From NCBI GenBank assembly GCA_017394835.1, contig JAFPXD010000059.1, forward strand, positions 61,825 to 125,824: a DNA stretch of 64,000 bases, in the 5' to 3' direction. Source of the stretch: Clostridia bacterium (lineage in GTDB: Bacteria; Bacillota; Clostridia; Christensenellales; CAG-138). Positions 15,922 through 25,294 of this stretch are shown one piece after another (position 1 is the stretch's first letter; each line of letters begins with the position of its first letter). The notes beneath the pieces are model-generated. The model did not search any database. It saw only the letters and a program-made list of their open reading frames with translations, and was not told the DNA's origin. A program made the translations under genes and the position numbers.

Positions 15922-18309
15922 TCAGTTTTCTTCGGTGGTGATACCAGAAAGATCACCGAACAGGTTGGCAAGAGAAGTGGTGGAAGACTGCACGGGAGGA
16001 AGCTCATAATCGGCGTCCTCACGACGACGCCTCTCGGGACGCTCGCCGGTGCGCTCACCGCGCTCGCCGCGCTCACGGCGCTTCTCATCGCGCTGCTGAG
16101 CCTGCTGCTGGCGGTTCTGCTCTTCCTGGGCGCGCCTCTCGGCACGCTCACGGTTGCGCTCCTCGCGCTCCTTGGCGATCTCCTCAGCGATCTCGGGGTT
16201 TTCCTCAAGGATGACTTCCTTGCGGGAGAGGCTGATGCGGCGCTGCTCGGGATTGACCTCGAGGACCTTGCAGCGAACGATGTCGCCAACATGGAGCTCG
16301 TCCTCAACCTTGGTAACGCGGCGGGGACCTACCTGGGAAATGTGGATGAGACCGTCGATCGTGGGCTCAAGCGCTACGAAAGCGCCAAAGGTGACGATGC
16401 GGACGACCTTGCCTTCTACGATGGAGCCGACGGGATACTTCTCGCCCGCCATGGTCCAGGGCTTGGGCTGGAGCTGCTTGTAGCCGAGGGAGATCCTCTG
16501 CTTCTCGGGATCAACGCCGAGGATGAGGACTTCGATCTCCTGACCGACCTTGAGCACCTCGTTAACGTGCTTTACGCGGCCCCAAGCGGCGTCGGTCACA
16601 TGAACGAGACCGTCGATACCGCCGATGTCAACGAAAGCGCCGAAATCGGTGAGGCGGCGGACAATGCCCTTAACCTTCGCGCCGACTTCGAGCTCGGCCC
16701 ACTTCTGACGCTTGGCTTCTTCGGCCTCGGCGATGAGAACGGCCTTGCGGGAAGCGACAACGCGCTTGCGCTGCTTATCGACTTCGATGATCTTTACCTT
16801 CAAGGGCTGACCGACGAATTCATCGAGCTTCTCGATGTACTTGGTGGCAACCTGGGATGCGGGAATGAAAGCCCTGATGCCGTTTATGTCAGCGATGAGG
16901 CCGCCCTTAACGACTTCCTTACCGATAGCCTCGACGACCTTACCTTCGGACTCGGCCTCGGTAGAGAACTGCTCCCATACCTTCTTGCTCTCAACGTTCT
17001 TGCGGGAGAGCACAACGTTACCTTCGCCGTCGTTGAGCTTAAGAACCTCGACCTCGATGGTGTCGCCTACGGATACAACGGTAGCAGGATCGACTTCGGG
17101 ATCGCTCGAGAACTCGTCACGAGGAATGTAACCGTCATTCTTGTAGCCGTCAATACCGACAAAGACTTCACCATCGACGATCTGCTCGACGGAACCGGTC
17201 AGCAAAAGGCCGGGACGGATACGGATCAGACTCTTGTCAATTTCCTCTGCGAAGGTGGGCTCGCCCTCTTCGGCAACGGGCTCTGCTGCGGGAGCCGCAA
17301 CTTCTTCAGCAACTTCTTCAACAGCCTCTTCAACGGCTGCTTCGGCTGCTGCTGCTTCTTCGGCAACGGCTTCTGCGGGTTCTGCGACTGCGGACTCGAC
17401 GATCTCTTCGACGGCCTCAGCCACGTTCTCAGTGTTTTCGGCTATGGTGTTTTCTACGTTAGCCTTATCCATTTCGCTCATTCTTGTAATAACCTCCCTA
17501 ATTAGCGAATCCGGTGTTGATGCACCGGCAACAACTCCCATTATTATACCAGTTTCCACGGGAATTTCAATAGGCAAATCACATATTTTTGCGATTCTTT
17601 TAACATTTTTGCACCGTTTTGAGCAGATTTCGGCAAGTTTTTGAGTGTTGGAGCTGTGTCGGTCGCCCAATACAAGCATCACGTCGCATTTCTCGCTCAG
17701 TTCCTCGGCCTCACGCTGGCGTTCTTCCGTGGTGCTGCACACGGTATTGAAGACTTCACCGTTTGGAAATCTTGCTTCAAAGCGCTCCTTTATGCGAAGG
17801 AACGCCGCCCTGTCGAAAGTGGTTTGGGATACGAGGCAGAGCTTCTCTTCACTGCCGACTTCTATTGCCTCCACTTCGTCTTCCGTCTTCACAAATATCG
17901 CCGTATCTTTGCAGCAGCCGTTTATGCCCCTGCATTCAGGATGCTCGGGATCGCCCGAAATAACTATGTGAGCGCCCTCGGCGTACTTGCGTGTCACAAT
18001 ATCATGGATCTTGCCGACGAAGGGGCAGGTACAGTCAACGTATTCTATGCCGCGCCGCTTTATGAGATCGACTGTTTCGGGAGAGACGCCGTGTGAACGG
18101 ATCACAAGGGTCGCTCCTTCGGGAAGCTCCTCCAAAGAAGAAATGGGGATCACTCCCCTTCCTTCGAGTTCTTCTATAACTCTCCTGTTATGGATAAGCT
18201 CGCCCAGCGTATAAACCTTGCCGCGGGAAGCGGCAAGCTCGCAGGCCTTATCGACCGCGCGCCTCACGCCGAAGCAAAAGCCCATGTTTTTTGCCCGGAT
18301 CAACTGCAT
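15922..18309 (-). CDS. ispH-rpsA: IspH (HMB-PP reductase) fused to 30S ribosomal protein S1
   Basis: A 795-residue fusion. Residues 1 to about 282 are IspH: Fe-S cysteines in NMGFCFGVRRAV, VDCTCPFVGKIH and NTVCSTTEERQ, plus substrate histidines in LIHNRRV and RSHGVSPE; it makes IPP and DMAPP from HMB-PP. An Ala/Glu-rich linker (about 285-350) leads to four S1 RNA-binding domains (about 360-690; GAFVDIGGIDGLVHV and GAFVALEPTIDGLIHIS are two cores), then an Arg/Glu/Gln-rich tail. This fusion is known from clostridia. The frame is intact throughout. Its start overlaps plsC by 10 bases. Confidence 0.95.
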   Translation of the reverse strand: MQLIRAKNMGFCFGVRRAVDKACELAASRGKVYTLGELIHNRRVIEELEGRGVIPISSLEELPEGATLVIRSHGVSPETVDLIKRRGIEYVDCTCPFVGKIHDIVTRKYAEGAHIVISGDPEHPECRGINGCCKDTAIFVKTEDEVEAIEVGSEEKLCLVSQTTFDRAAFLRIKERFEARFPNGEVFNTVCSTTEERQREAEELSEKCDVMLVLGDRHSSNTQKLAEICSKRCKNVKRIAKICDLPIEIPVETGIIMGVVAGASTPDSLIREVITRMSEMDKANVENTIAENTENVAEAVEEIVESAVAEPAEAVAEEAAAAEAAVEEAVEEVAEEVAAPAAEPVAEEGEPTFAEEIDKSLIRIRPGLLLTGSVEQIVDGEVFVGIDGYKNDGYIPRDEFSSDPEVDPATVVSVGDTIEVEVLKLNDGEGNVVLSRKNVESKKVWEQFSTEAESEGKVVEAIGKEVVKGGLIADINGIRAFIPASQVATKYIEKLDEFVGQPLKVKIIEVDKQRKRVVASRKAVLIAEAEEAKRQKWAELEVGAKVKGIVRRLTDFGAFVDIGGIDGLVHVTDAAWGRVKHVNEVLKVGQEIEVLILGVDPEKQRISLGYKQLQPKPWTMAGEKYPVGSIVEGKVVRIVTFGAFVALEPTIDGLIHISQVGPRRVTKVEDELHVGDIVRCKVLEVNPEQRRISLSRKEVILEENPEIAEEIAKEREERNRERAERRAQEEQNRQQQAQQRDEKRRERGERGERTGERPERRRREDADYELPPVQSSTTSLANLFGDLSGITTEEN

Positions 18310-18902
18310 TTGTCTTCAAGCTCCTTTTGGAGTGCGTTCATGGCGTTCTTCATTCTCTGCATGAATATGACTTCGTTTTCTCTGCGCGATACGTTCATGG
18401 CGGAATCGGCGGCATACATAGGCTCGCCCACTATCATGCGCACACGCTTTCCGCGCCCGAAAGAATCGTTCTTAATGTAAAGCGGGATCACAGGCGCGCC
18501 GGAGCGCATCGCGATGAACGCCGTGCCGAGCTCGAATTCATCCATCCTGTCCGCTACCATGCGCCTCCCCTCCGGAAATATGCCGAACACCTTGCCCTTT
18601 TCAAGCAGCTTAAGCGCATTCTTTAGGGATTTGAGATCCGCGGTGCCGCGATCGACGGGGAAAACGAATGCCGACTTGAAAAACAAAGCAAGCAATTTCG
18701 ATTTGAAAAGCTCCTTCTTCGCCATGAAATGAACTATCCTCGGCGAAACGAGAGCGATCACCACCGGATCGAGCATATTAAGATGGTTGCAGATGAAAAT
18801 CGCCTTTCCCTTCGGAGCAAGGTTCTTTTTGGCGCCGTAAAGCTTCGGCCTGAATATCAGATACAGAAGCGGCTTGAAAATGCAGATGAACAGATAGATC
18901 AT
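18300..18902 (-). CDS. plsC: 1-acyl-sn-glycerol-3-phosphate acyltransferase
   Basis: A 200-residue membrane-associated acyltransferase making phosphatidic acid. Motif I HxxxxD is in ICNHLNMLDPVV; motif III is FGIFPEGRRM; a hydrophobic N-terminus (LFICIFKPLLYLIF) anchors it. Overlaps cmk by four bases. cmk-plsC-ispH is a common clostridial order. Substrate assignment is by family. Confidence 0.9.
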   Translation of the reverse strand: MIYLFICIFKPLLYLIFRPKLYGAKKNLAPKGKAIFICNHLNMLDPVVIALVSPRIVHFMAKKELFKSKLLALFFKSAFVFPVDRGTADLKSLKNALKLLEKGKVFGIFPEGRRMVADRMDEFELGTAFIAMRSGAPVIPLYIKNDSFGRGKRVRMIVGEPMYAADSAMNVSRRENEVIFMQRMKNAMNALQKELEDKCS

Positions 18903-19573
18903 TCCCGGCCTCCGATATGGCGCATCACAGCATCGATCGATTCCTCTATGCTCATATAGGTCGTGTCTATGAGGATCGCATCCGGCGCTTTTTTGAGGGG
19001 CATGCAGTCGCGCCCGGAATCACGGGTATCGCGCTCGTGCATTTCCACGAGAAGCTCGTTAAAGGTCATCGCGCCGAGCGTTCCCTTTTCCAGGAGCTCT
19101 TTATATCGCCTTAAAGTACGCGCATCGGGAGAGGCGGTAACAAAGAATTTGTATTCCGCCTGGGGAAGCACGTACTGGCATATATCGCGCCCATCCATAG
19201 TGAGCGAGGTGTTCTTTGCAAGCTGCTGTTGGAGCTTTACCATTTTGAACCTTACCTCGGGAATGGCGCTGACCTTAGACGCGGCGTTCGATACCTCCTG
19301 AGTGCGGATGAGGCCGGAAACGTCCTCCCCGTCAAGCAGAACGTGCTGAGTACCATCCTTGAACTCGAGAGCTACGGAGGTCTCCTCCAATATGGGTACG
19401 ACCCTTTCCGCGTCATCGGAAGGTATGCCGAGGCGGATCGTCTTCAAGCCCATCGCCCTGTACATGGCGCCCGTATCGACGTAAACTATTCCGAGGCGCT
19501 TCGCAACGCCTTTTGCGACCGTGCTCTTGCCCGCGCCGGCGGGACCGTCTATCGCTACCGAAAAAATGCTCAT
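18899..19573 (-). CDS. cmk: Cytidylate kinase
   Basis: A 224-residue (d)CMP kinase. P-loop DGPAGAGKSTVAKGVAKRLG at the N-terminus; YVDTGAMYRAMGL and MDGRDICQYVLPQAEYKFFV are CMP-binding motifs; DTRDSGRD and LIDTTYMSIEES close the protein. AGGAG precedes the ATG; 11 bases separate it from the upstream flavoprotein gene. Confidence 0.96.
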   Translation of the reverse strand: MSIFSVAIDGPAGAGKSTVAKGVAKRLGIVYVDTGAMYRAMGLKTIRLGIPSDDAERVVPILEETSVALEFKDGTQHVLLDGEDVSGLIRTQEVSNAASKVSAIPEVRFKMVKLQQQLAKNTSLTMDGRDICQYVLPQAEYKFFVTASPDARTLRRYKELLEKGTLGAMTFNELLVEMHERDTRDSGRDCMPLKKAPDAILIDTTYMSIEESIDAVMRHIGGRE

Positions 19574-19584
19574 AATAAACTCCT

Positions 19585-20814
19585 TTATATCTGCCGTGCC
19601 GCGGCTGTTCCCGCCGCCGCTCCGGTGGAATAAGCTATCTGCAGATTGAAGCCGCCCGTGCAGGCGTCAACGTCTATCACCTCTCCCGCGAAATAGAGCT
19701 CTGGGACGAGCTTCGATTCCATGGTTTTGGGGTCTATCTGCTTGACGGCGACTCCGCCGCGGGTGATTATCGCCTCCTCAATCGGGGAAGCCGCCTTGAC
19801 CGTCAGCTTAACGCCCTTCAGTGCCGAAACGAGGCTGCGCCTTTCGGCCTTTGTAAAGCTGTCCGTAGTCTTTTCGGGATCGATCCCCGCAAGCGAAAGC
19901 ACTATCGGCACCATTCGCGAGGGCAGAAGCCCCATTATCGCGTTTTTCATCTGCTTGTGCTTGTTGGCTTCAATATCTCGCAGTATGCGCGCCTCAAGCG
20001 TCTGTTCGTCAAGCGCGGGTTTCATATCTATAACGAGGACGGCGCCAGAAGGATCGTCCGCAATGCCGCTGCTGGCGCTCAGAACAAGGGGCCCGCTTAC
20101 GCCCGTATGCGTGAAGAGCATCTCGCCAAGCTCGGAATAGACCTGTTTTTTGCCTTTGTATGCTGTAAGAGTGACGTTTTTAAGGGAAAGCCCCGCAAGC
20201 TCTGAAGGCCATTTTTCCTCAGTAATAAGGGATACAAGCGAGGGGCGTATCTCCGTTACGGTATGCCCGAAGGCTTTGGCAAAGCGATACCCGTCGCCCG
20301 TGGAACCCGTGGAAGGGTAGCTCGATCCGCCGGTCGCGATTATTACGGAATCAAAGCGGCGCTCAGTTCCGTTTTCAAATGTAAGAACGAATTCTTCGCC
20401 TTCCTTTCGGATCGAAGAGACGCGGGAATGGAGCGTGATCTGTACGCCCTTCTTTTCCGCGTTCCGCACGAGAGCCTTAATAACGTCGCTCGATTTATCG
20501 CTTGTGGGGAACACGCGCCCGCCGCGCTCCGTCTTTGTGGGAACGCCCTGCGCCTCGATAAGGTCTATTATATCGTTATTGAAGAAGCCGTCAAACGCGC
20601 TGAAAAGGAAGCGCGGATTGCGGGGTATTTTCTGCATGAACTCTTCGAGCGGGGCGGTATTGGTTATGTTGCACCTGCCCTTACCGGTCAAATAGAGCTT
20701 CTTCCCCGCCTTCTCGTTGCGGTCGAACACTTCGACCCCGGTATTATCCGTTTTGGCAAACGCCGCGGCTATCAGGCCCGCGGGGCCGGCGCCTATTATA
20801 GCGATCCTTTTCAT
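19585..20814 (-). CDS. FAD-dependent oxidoreductase, HI0933/YhiN/BaiN family
   Basis: A 409-residue flavoprotein. FAD-binding Rossmann motif IIGAGPAGLIAAAFA at the N-terminus; LYLTGKGRCNITNTAPLEEF is the family signature; a second dinucleotide motif is VIIATGGSSYPSTGSTGDG; the end has LYFAGEVIDVDACTGGFN. Substrate unknown in general; BaiN relatives act in bile acid dehydroxylation, but that must not be assumed here. Starts at the base following the surE stop. Confidence 0.9.
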   Translation of the reverse strand: MKRIAIIGAGPAGLIAAAFAKTDNTGVEVFDRNEKAGKKLYLTGKGRCNITNTAPLEEFMQKIPRNPRFLFSAFDGFFNNDIIDLIEAQGVPTKTERGGRVFPTSDKSSDVIKALVRNAEKKGVQITLHSRVSSIRKEGEEFVLTFENGTERRFDSVIIATGGSSYPSTGSTGDGYRFAKAFGHTVTEIRPSLVSLITEEKWPSELAGLSLKNVTLTAYKGKKQVYSELGEMLFTHTGVSGPLVLSASSGIADDPSGAVLVIDMKPALDEQTLEARILRDIEANKHKQMKNAIMGLLPSRMVPIVLSLAGIDPEKTTDSFTKAERRSLVSALKGVKLTVKAASPIEEAIITRGGVAVKQIDPKTMESKLVPELYFAGEVIDVDACTGGFNLQIAYSTGAAAGTAAARQI

Positions 20815-21585
20815 TTACAGGTCCCTTTCAAAGAGCGACTTTGCAAGCGCGAGCCGCTTCATATCTGTAATATCGTATGTGAGCGGAGTAATGACGACGA
20901 ACCCTTCGCGCATCATTCTTTCATCCGTTTCTTCCTCTTCGTCTATTATCGTGAGCTTGCCCGGACGCACTCGGTATGCGATCTTGCCGTCCGGCTCAAG
21001 CTGCTCATCGAAAGCAAGCTCATAGCTTTGCAGCTCCGTCCTCGCTGCGCGGATACCTTTATAATCCTCCCTCTTGGCAGAGGGGATATTGACGTTCAGC
21101 ATGCCCGCGCCGCTTTCGAAAAAGCGCATGAGTTCCGGAAGCATATCGGAAAAGAATGCCGCCGCCTCATCCATATAAACGGGATCGAAGGTATCCTTTG
21201 AGACGGCTATCGAGGGGATATTCACCATGAACCCTTCTATCGCGGCGGATACAGTACCGGAATACACGGCGTCCGTGCCGAGATTGGAAGCGTTGTTGAT
21301 CCCCGAAACGATCACGTCCGGAGCGAAATCGAGATTCCCCAGCGCGAGCCTCACACAGTCGCAGGGCAGGCCGTCGATGGCGTAAGCGCGAACTCCTTCA
21401 AGCCCCTCGAGCCTCGTGGGATCGGCGTGCAGAGGCCTGCGCAGAGTCAGACCGTGGCTCACGCAGCTCATGTCGGATCCGGGCGCGGCTATAAGGAGCA
21501 CGTGCCCTTTTTTCACAAGCGCCTTTGCAAGCTCGTTTATTCCCGGAGCAAAAATGCCGTCGTCATTCGTGATGAGGATCTTCAT
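20815..21585 (-). CDS. surE: 5'/3'-nucleotidase SurE
   Basis: A 256-residue metal-dependent nucleotidase/exopolyphosphatase. Metal ligands in ITNDDGIFAPGI, the conserved Ser in the SHGLTLRRPL region, VSGINNASNLGTDAVYSGTV (binding loop) and an IPSIAVS motif. First gene of the surE-yhiN-cmk-plsC-ispH/rpsA run with its own promoter at 21615-21643. Confidence 0.95.
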   Translation of the reverse strand: MKILITNDDGIFAPGINELAKALVKKGHVLLIAAPGSDMSCVSHGLTLRRPLHADPTRLEGLEGVRAYAIDGLPCDCVRLALGNLDFAPDVIVSGINNASNLGTDAVYSGTVSAAIEGFMVNIPSIAVSKDTFDPVYMDEAAAFFSDMLPELMRFFESGAGMLNVNIPSAKREDYKGIRAARTELQSYELAFDEQLEPDGKIAYRVRPGKLTIIDEEEETDERMMREGFVVITPLTYDITDMKRLALAKSLFERDL

Positions 21586-21614
21586 ACTTTCTCCCGTTTG
21601 TTTCTAACTGAATA

Positions 21615-21643
21615 ATTATAACAAATCCTCACCTCGGCTTCAA
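21615..21643 (-). promoter_or_regulatory. Promoter of the surE operon
   Basis: Minus strand: TTGAAG, 17 bases, TATAAT, about 30 bases before the surE start. Confidence 0.75.
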
Positions 21644-21658
21644 TCCCCAAAAGCAAGG

Positions 21659-21690
21659 AAAAGCCGAGCTTTGGGCTCGGCTTTGGTTTT
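21659..21690. terminator. Terminator after the decarboxylase operon
   Basis: Nine-bp stem AAGCCGAGC/GCTCGGCTT with a 5-base loop; TTTTCC follows on the minus strand and a T-rich tract on the plus strand. Confidence 0.75.
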
Positions 21691-21695
21691 GGTTT

Positions 21696-23153
21696 TTACA
21701 TATTCTCGGTAAGGTCTTCCACGTAGAGGGTGCGTACGCCTTCTTTCGCGGGAACTTCCGCCTTTTTTTCGGGAGCGGGAGCCGCGGGCGCGGGTGCCTG
21801 AGCTTCTTCCTTCTTGTCCCTCGCTTCAAAGAACTTCATTGCGACCTGGGGGAAGAGCGCGTAGCTCAATACGTCCTCTTCGGATCTTGCTATGCCTTTA
21901 AGATCCTCGGTGTATTTTTTAAGCTCCGGCTCCAGAAGATCCGCGGGACGGCAGGTTATGACCTTTCCATCCTCGCCCAGAGCCTTGCGCCTGACCTCTT
22001 CGTTCACCTTGCCGGGAAGCCTGCCGTATTCGCCGGCAAGAAGCCCCTTGGATTCCTTTGTGAACATCTTGTACCGCTCGCCGGAGAGCACGTTCAGCAC
22101 CGCCTGGGAGCCCACGATCTGGCTCGTGGGAGTTACGAGGGGCGGATAACCGAAGTCTTCACGGACACGCGGTACCTCGGCAAGCACCTCATAATATTTA
22201 TCTTCGGCGTTCGCCTGCTTAAGCTGGCTTATGAGGTTTGACAGCATTCCGCCGGGTACCTGATACATTAGGGTATTGGTATCGACGGAAAGCACCTTGG
22301 GATCGAGATAGCCTTCCTTTTTGAGCTTGGCGGCGACGGTCCTGAAATGCTTTGCCGCTTCCGCCATCTTGTTAAGATCGAGCCCGGTATCATACTCCGT
22401 GCCCTTCAGGGTGGCGACGAGGGGCTCCGTCGCAGGCTGGCTCGTACCGTTGCCAAGGGGAGAAAGCGCGGTATCCACAATATCGACTCCCGCCTCTACG
22501 GCCTTGAGAATAGTCATATCACCAGTGCCGGTGGTGTTATGGGTATGCAGATGGATGGGAACTTCGACCTCGGCCTTAAGGCGCTTCACAAGCGAATACG
22601 CCGAGTAAGGCAGGAGCAGGTTCGCCATATCCTTTATGCAGATGGAATCCGCTCCCATCTGAACGAGCTCCTTCGCAAGCTTTACGAAATAATCCTCCGA
22701 ATGGACGGGGCTTATCGTATAGCTCAATGCGGGTTCGCACCATCCGCCGTACTTCTTGGTAAATTTGATGGCGGCTTCGAGGTTGCGAACGTCGTTCAGC
22801 GCATCGAATATCCTTATGACGTCTATGCCGTTTTCTATCGCCTTGCGGCAGAACTGCTCCACAACGTCGTCTGCATAATGCTTATAACCCAGAATATTCT
22901 GGCCGCGGAAAAGCATCTGCAGCTTGGTGTGGGGAAGCGCACGGCGAAGGGTGCGGAGCCTTTCCCACGGATCCTCATTGAGGAAGCGGAGGCAGGAATC
23001 GAAAGTCGCTCCGCCCCAGCATTCCAAGGACCAATACCCGATCGAATCGAGTATCTCGCACGCGGGAAGCATATCCTCCACGCGCATACGGGTGGCCGCC
23101 TGGGACTGATGAGCGTCGCGCAGGATAGTATCGGTTATGAACAGTTTAGCCAT
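21696..23153 (-). CDS. oadA: Decarboxylase/carboxyltransferase alpha subunit (OadA/PycB type)
   Basis: A 485-residue carboxyltransferase of oxaloacetate decarboxylase / pyruvate carboxylase B type. Metal site: DTILRDAHQS and the HLHTHNTTGTGDM pair of histidines; carboxylated Lys in ICIKDMANLLLPYSAY; ECWGGATFD and RGQNILGYKHY bind substrate. The end carries an Ala/Pro-rich linker and a short VRTLYVEDLTENM tail but no biotinyl domain, which is encoded separately at 24363. With OadB and OadG it forms a membrane Na+ pump driven by decarboxylation; oxaloacetate is the likely substrate but not proved. Confidence 0.88.
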   Translation of the reverse strand: MAKLFITDTILRDAHQSQAATRMRVEDMLPACEILDSIGYWSLECWGGATFDSCLRFLNEDPWERLRTLRRALPHTKLQMLFRGQNILGYKHYADDVVEQFCRKAIENGIDVIRIFDALNDVRNLEAAIKFTKKYGGWCEPALSYTISPVHSEDYFVKLAKELVQMGADSICIKDMANLLLPYSAYSLVKRLKAEVEVPIHLHTHNTTGTGDMTILKAVEAGVDIVDTALSPLGNGTSQPATEPLVATLKGTEYDTGLDLNKMAEAAKHFRTVAAKLKKEGYLDPKVLSVDTNTLMYQVPGGMLSNLISQLKQANAEDKYYEVLAEVPRVREDFGYPPLVTPTSQIVGSQAVLNVLSGERYKMFTKESKGLLAGEYGRLPGKVNEEVRRKALGEDGKVITCRPADLLEPELKKYTEDLKGIARSEEDVLSYALFPQVAMKFFEARDKKEEAQAPAPAAPAPEKKAEVPAKEGVRTLYVEDLTENM

Positions 23154-23168
23154 AGTAATACTCCTTCT

Positions 23169-24347
23169 TTAATTGAACAGAGCGAGGAATACGCCCGCGG
23201 CGATAGCGGAGCCTATAACGCCCGCAACGTTGGGGCCCATAGCGTGCATCAGCAGGAAGTTCGAAGGATTTTCCTTCTGACCCACGACCTGTGAAACACG
23301 CGCCGCCATGGGAACGGCGGAAACGCCCGCGGAGCCTATGAGCGGGTTTATCCTGCCCTTTGTGACGAGGCACATGAGCTTGCCCAAGAGCACGCCGCCG
23401 GCAGTGCCGAATATGAACGCCGCAATGCCCATTGCGAATATGCCGAGCGTATCGAGCCTCAGGAAATTCGCGGCTGTCGCGGTTGCGCCGACGCTTACGC
23501 CGAGGAAAACCGTAACGATATTCATAAGCTCATTCTGCGCCGTCTTGGAAAGACGATCGACAACGCCGCTCTCACGCAGGAGATTGCCGAGCATCAGCAT
23601 GCCGACGAGGCTCGCCGCGGAGGGTACGAGCAGCGAAGTGAATATCGTAACGACTATCGGGAACACTATCTTCTCCGTCTTGGATACGGGGCGGAGCTGA
23701 CTCATCACTATCTTGCGCTCCTTCTTGGTGGTGAGGAGCTTCATCACTGGGGGCTGAATGAGCGGGACGAGCGCCATATAGGAATACGCCGCTATCGCTA
23801 TTGAGCCCAGATACTCCGGTGCAAGCTTTGAAGTGACGAATATGGCGGTGGGGCCGTCCGCGCCGCCTATAATGCCGATCGAAGCGGCGACGCCATCCGC
23901 AAAGCCTATGGCCTTCGCGCCGAGGAAGGCGACGAATATGCCCACCTGCGCGGCGGCTCCGAGAAGGAGACTTATGGGGTTGGCGATGAGGGGACCGAAA
24001 TCGGTCATCGCTCCGACGCCCAGGAATATGAGACATGGATAAATGCCGAGCTTTACGCCCAGGTACAGGTAATCAATGAGCCCGGCGCTTTCCGAAAAGC
24101 CGGCCCATGCAACGTGACCGCCCTGGAACAGCTCCGGATGGTACATGCCCGCGCCCGGCAGATTGCTCAGCAGCATACCGAAAGCTATCGGAAGCAGGAG
24201 CATCGGCTCGAACTTCTTAACGATAGCCAGGTATAAAAGGACGCAGGCAAGCGCGATCATCGCAACGGTCTTCAGCCATTCCGGGAAGCCCGATGAGAAT
24301 AATCGGTAAAAGCCCGATTCCTTTAGAAAATCAAGAACAGATCCCAT
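23169..24347 (-). CDS. oadB: Sodium-translocating decarboxylase beta subunit
   Basis: A 392-residue polytopic membrane protein that couples decarboxylation of carboxybiotin to Na+ export. Family sequence is clear: [35 protein letters not shown] with [45 protein letters not shown], and the final [20 protein letters not shown]. These regions carry the Na+-binding Asp and Asn residues known from OadB. It follows the biotin carrier by 15 bases. Confidence 0.94.
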   Translation of the reverse strand: MGSVLDFLKESGFYRLFSSGFPEWLKTVAMIALACVLLYLAIVKKFEPMLLLPIAFGMLLSNLPGAGMYHPELFQGGHVAWAGFSESAGLIDYLYLGVKLGIYPCLIFLGVGAMTDFGPLIANPISLLLGAAAQVGIFVAFLGAKAIGFADGVAASIGIIGGADGPTAIFVTSKLAPEYLGSIAIAAYSYMALVPLIQPPVMKLLTTKKERKIVMSQLRPVSKTEKIVFPIVVTIFTSLLVPSAASLVGMLMLGNLLRESGVVDRLSKTAQNELMNIVTVFLGVSVGATATAANFLRLDTLGIFAMGIAAFIFGTAGGVLLGKLMCLVTKGRINPLIGSAGVSAVPMAARVSQVVGQKENPSNFLLMHAMGPNVAGVIGSAIAAGVFLALFN

Positions 24348-24362
24348 GATGAGCCCCCGATA

Positions 24363-24707
24363 TTATTCGAAAGCTATGAGAATATCGCCGGAGTTGACGT
24401 TGGAGCCCTTCTGAGTATTCAAATTGACCACGCGGCCGTCGCGGGGGGCCAGTATCTCGTTTTCCATCTTCATGGCTTCGAGAACGAGCAGAACTTGTCC
24501 GCGCTTGAAGCTGTCGCCGACTTTGACGTTGACGCTTACGATGGTACCGGGCATGGGCGCGGAGATGGTCTCCGCCGCGCCGGAAGAATGAGCGGGAGCT
24601 GCGGGAGCAGCGGGAGCGGCGGGAGCCTTGGGAGCGGCTTCGCCCTTGAGCTCCTCGACCTCGACTTCATAAGAGGTGCCGTTGACATTGACTAAGAATT
24701 TGCGCAT
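24363..24707 (-). CDS. Biotin carrier protein of the Na+ pump decarboxylase
   Basis: A 114-residue biotin/lipoyl carrier. The biotin lysine is in VLEAMKMENEI; an Ala/Pro hinge (about 27-45) precedes the domain. N-terminal residues MRKFLVNVNGTSYEVEVEEL are typical of gamma/GcdC-like carriers. ATG 24707 has GGAGG five bases upstream; the open frame to TTG 24719 is rejected. It shuttles CO2 between the alpha and beta subunits. Confidence 0.93.
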   Translation of the reverse strand: MRKFLVNVNGTSYEVEVEELKGEAAPKAPAAPAAPAAPAHSSGAAETISAPMPGTIVSVNVKVGDSFKRGQVLLVLEAMKMENEILAPRDGRVVNLNTQKGSNVNSGDILIAFE

Positions 24708-24752
24708 TTTAACCTCCAAAACGGCAAAAGCCGAATATTTACTGTGAAAGGA

Positions 24753-25196
24753 TCAGGCGACCTTTTTTATCGAATGGATGCGGATGGCGGAAACGTCCTC
24801 CCCCATATCCTCCGCGATAGCGGCGGATATGGCGGCGATAAGCTCGCGCCTCTGTTCTTCGGGAATCTCCTCCGCTCCCCCGACTCGCTTTATGGAATGG
24901 ATCCTGAAGCCCGAAATATCCGAGCCGAGGTATTCGGCAAGAGCGGCGGAAACGGCGGCGACGGTCTCGCGGCGCTTTTCACCCGTCATGCGGGGGACTG
25001 CGAGCCTGCCCGTATTATCGGCGGGACGGAACGCCTCATGCTCCGTAAATGCGGCTGGGAGCTTTTCTTTTTTATGCTCGCCCCTGACAAGACGCACGAT
25101 AAAGCTCATCAGGTAAATAATACCGATGAGCGATATGAGACCGGTGAATACGACCGATATTCCGAGTCCTAAGACCTTTAATGTTTCAGAAAGCAT
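24753..25196 (-). CDS. oadG: OadG-family gamma subunit with duplicated C-terminal segment
   Basis: A 147-residue small membrane subunit: one N-terminal membrane helix (LGISVVFTGLISLIGIIYLM), a charged middle, then two copies of a 31-residue motif (residues 75-105 and 116-146; both contain an RR-E start, an Ala-rich helix and an RIHSIK end) with 20 of 31 positions identical. OadG anchors and assembles the pump; the repeat is not part of any OadG I know. First gene of the oadG-carrier-oadB-oadA operon. Confidence 0.75.
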   Translation of the reverse strand: MLSETLKVLGLGISVVFTGLISLIGIIYLMSFIVRLVRGEHKKEKLPAAFTEHEAFRPADNTGRLAVPRMTGEKRRETVAAVSAALAEYLGSDISGFRIHSIKRVGGAEEIPEEQRRELIAAISAAIAEDMGEDVSAIRIHSIKKVA

Positions 25197-25220
25197 TCGA
25201 ACCTCCGATACTGTGCCTTA

Positions 25221-25248
25221 ATCTTACCCTCATTCTCTCTTTCGACAA
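25221..25248 (-). promoter_or_regulatory. Weak promoter candidate upstream of oadG
   Basis: Minus strand: TTGTCG, 16 bases, TAAGAT. Only moderate matches; read-through from rluB is the alternative. Confidence 0.35.
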
Positions 25249-25294
25249 AAAACCCTTTTTCCCTGCCTGAACAGCTTGACGGCAACAAATATAT

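Noticed and set aside
15862..17505. Long open frame on the plus strand opposite ispH-rpsA
   Set aside because: Antisense shadow of the S1 domains; low-complexity Leu/Asp-rich, no ribosome site.
15922..18309. IspH-S1 fusion as an assembly error
   Set aside because: One intact frame with a proper linker, and the fusion is known in clostridia.
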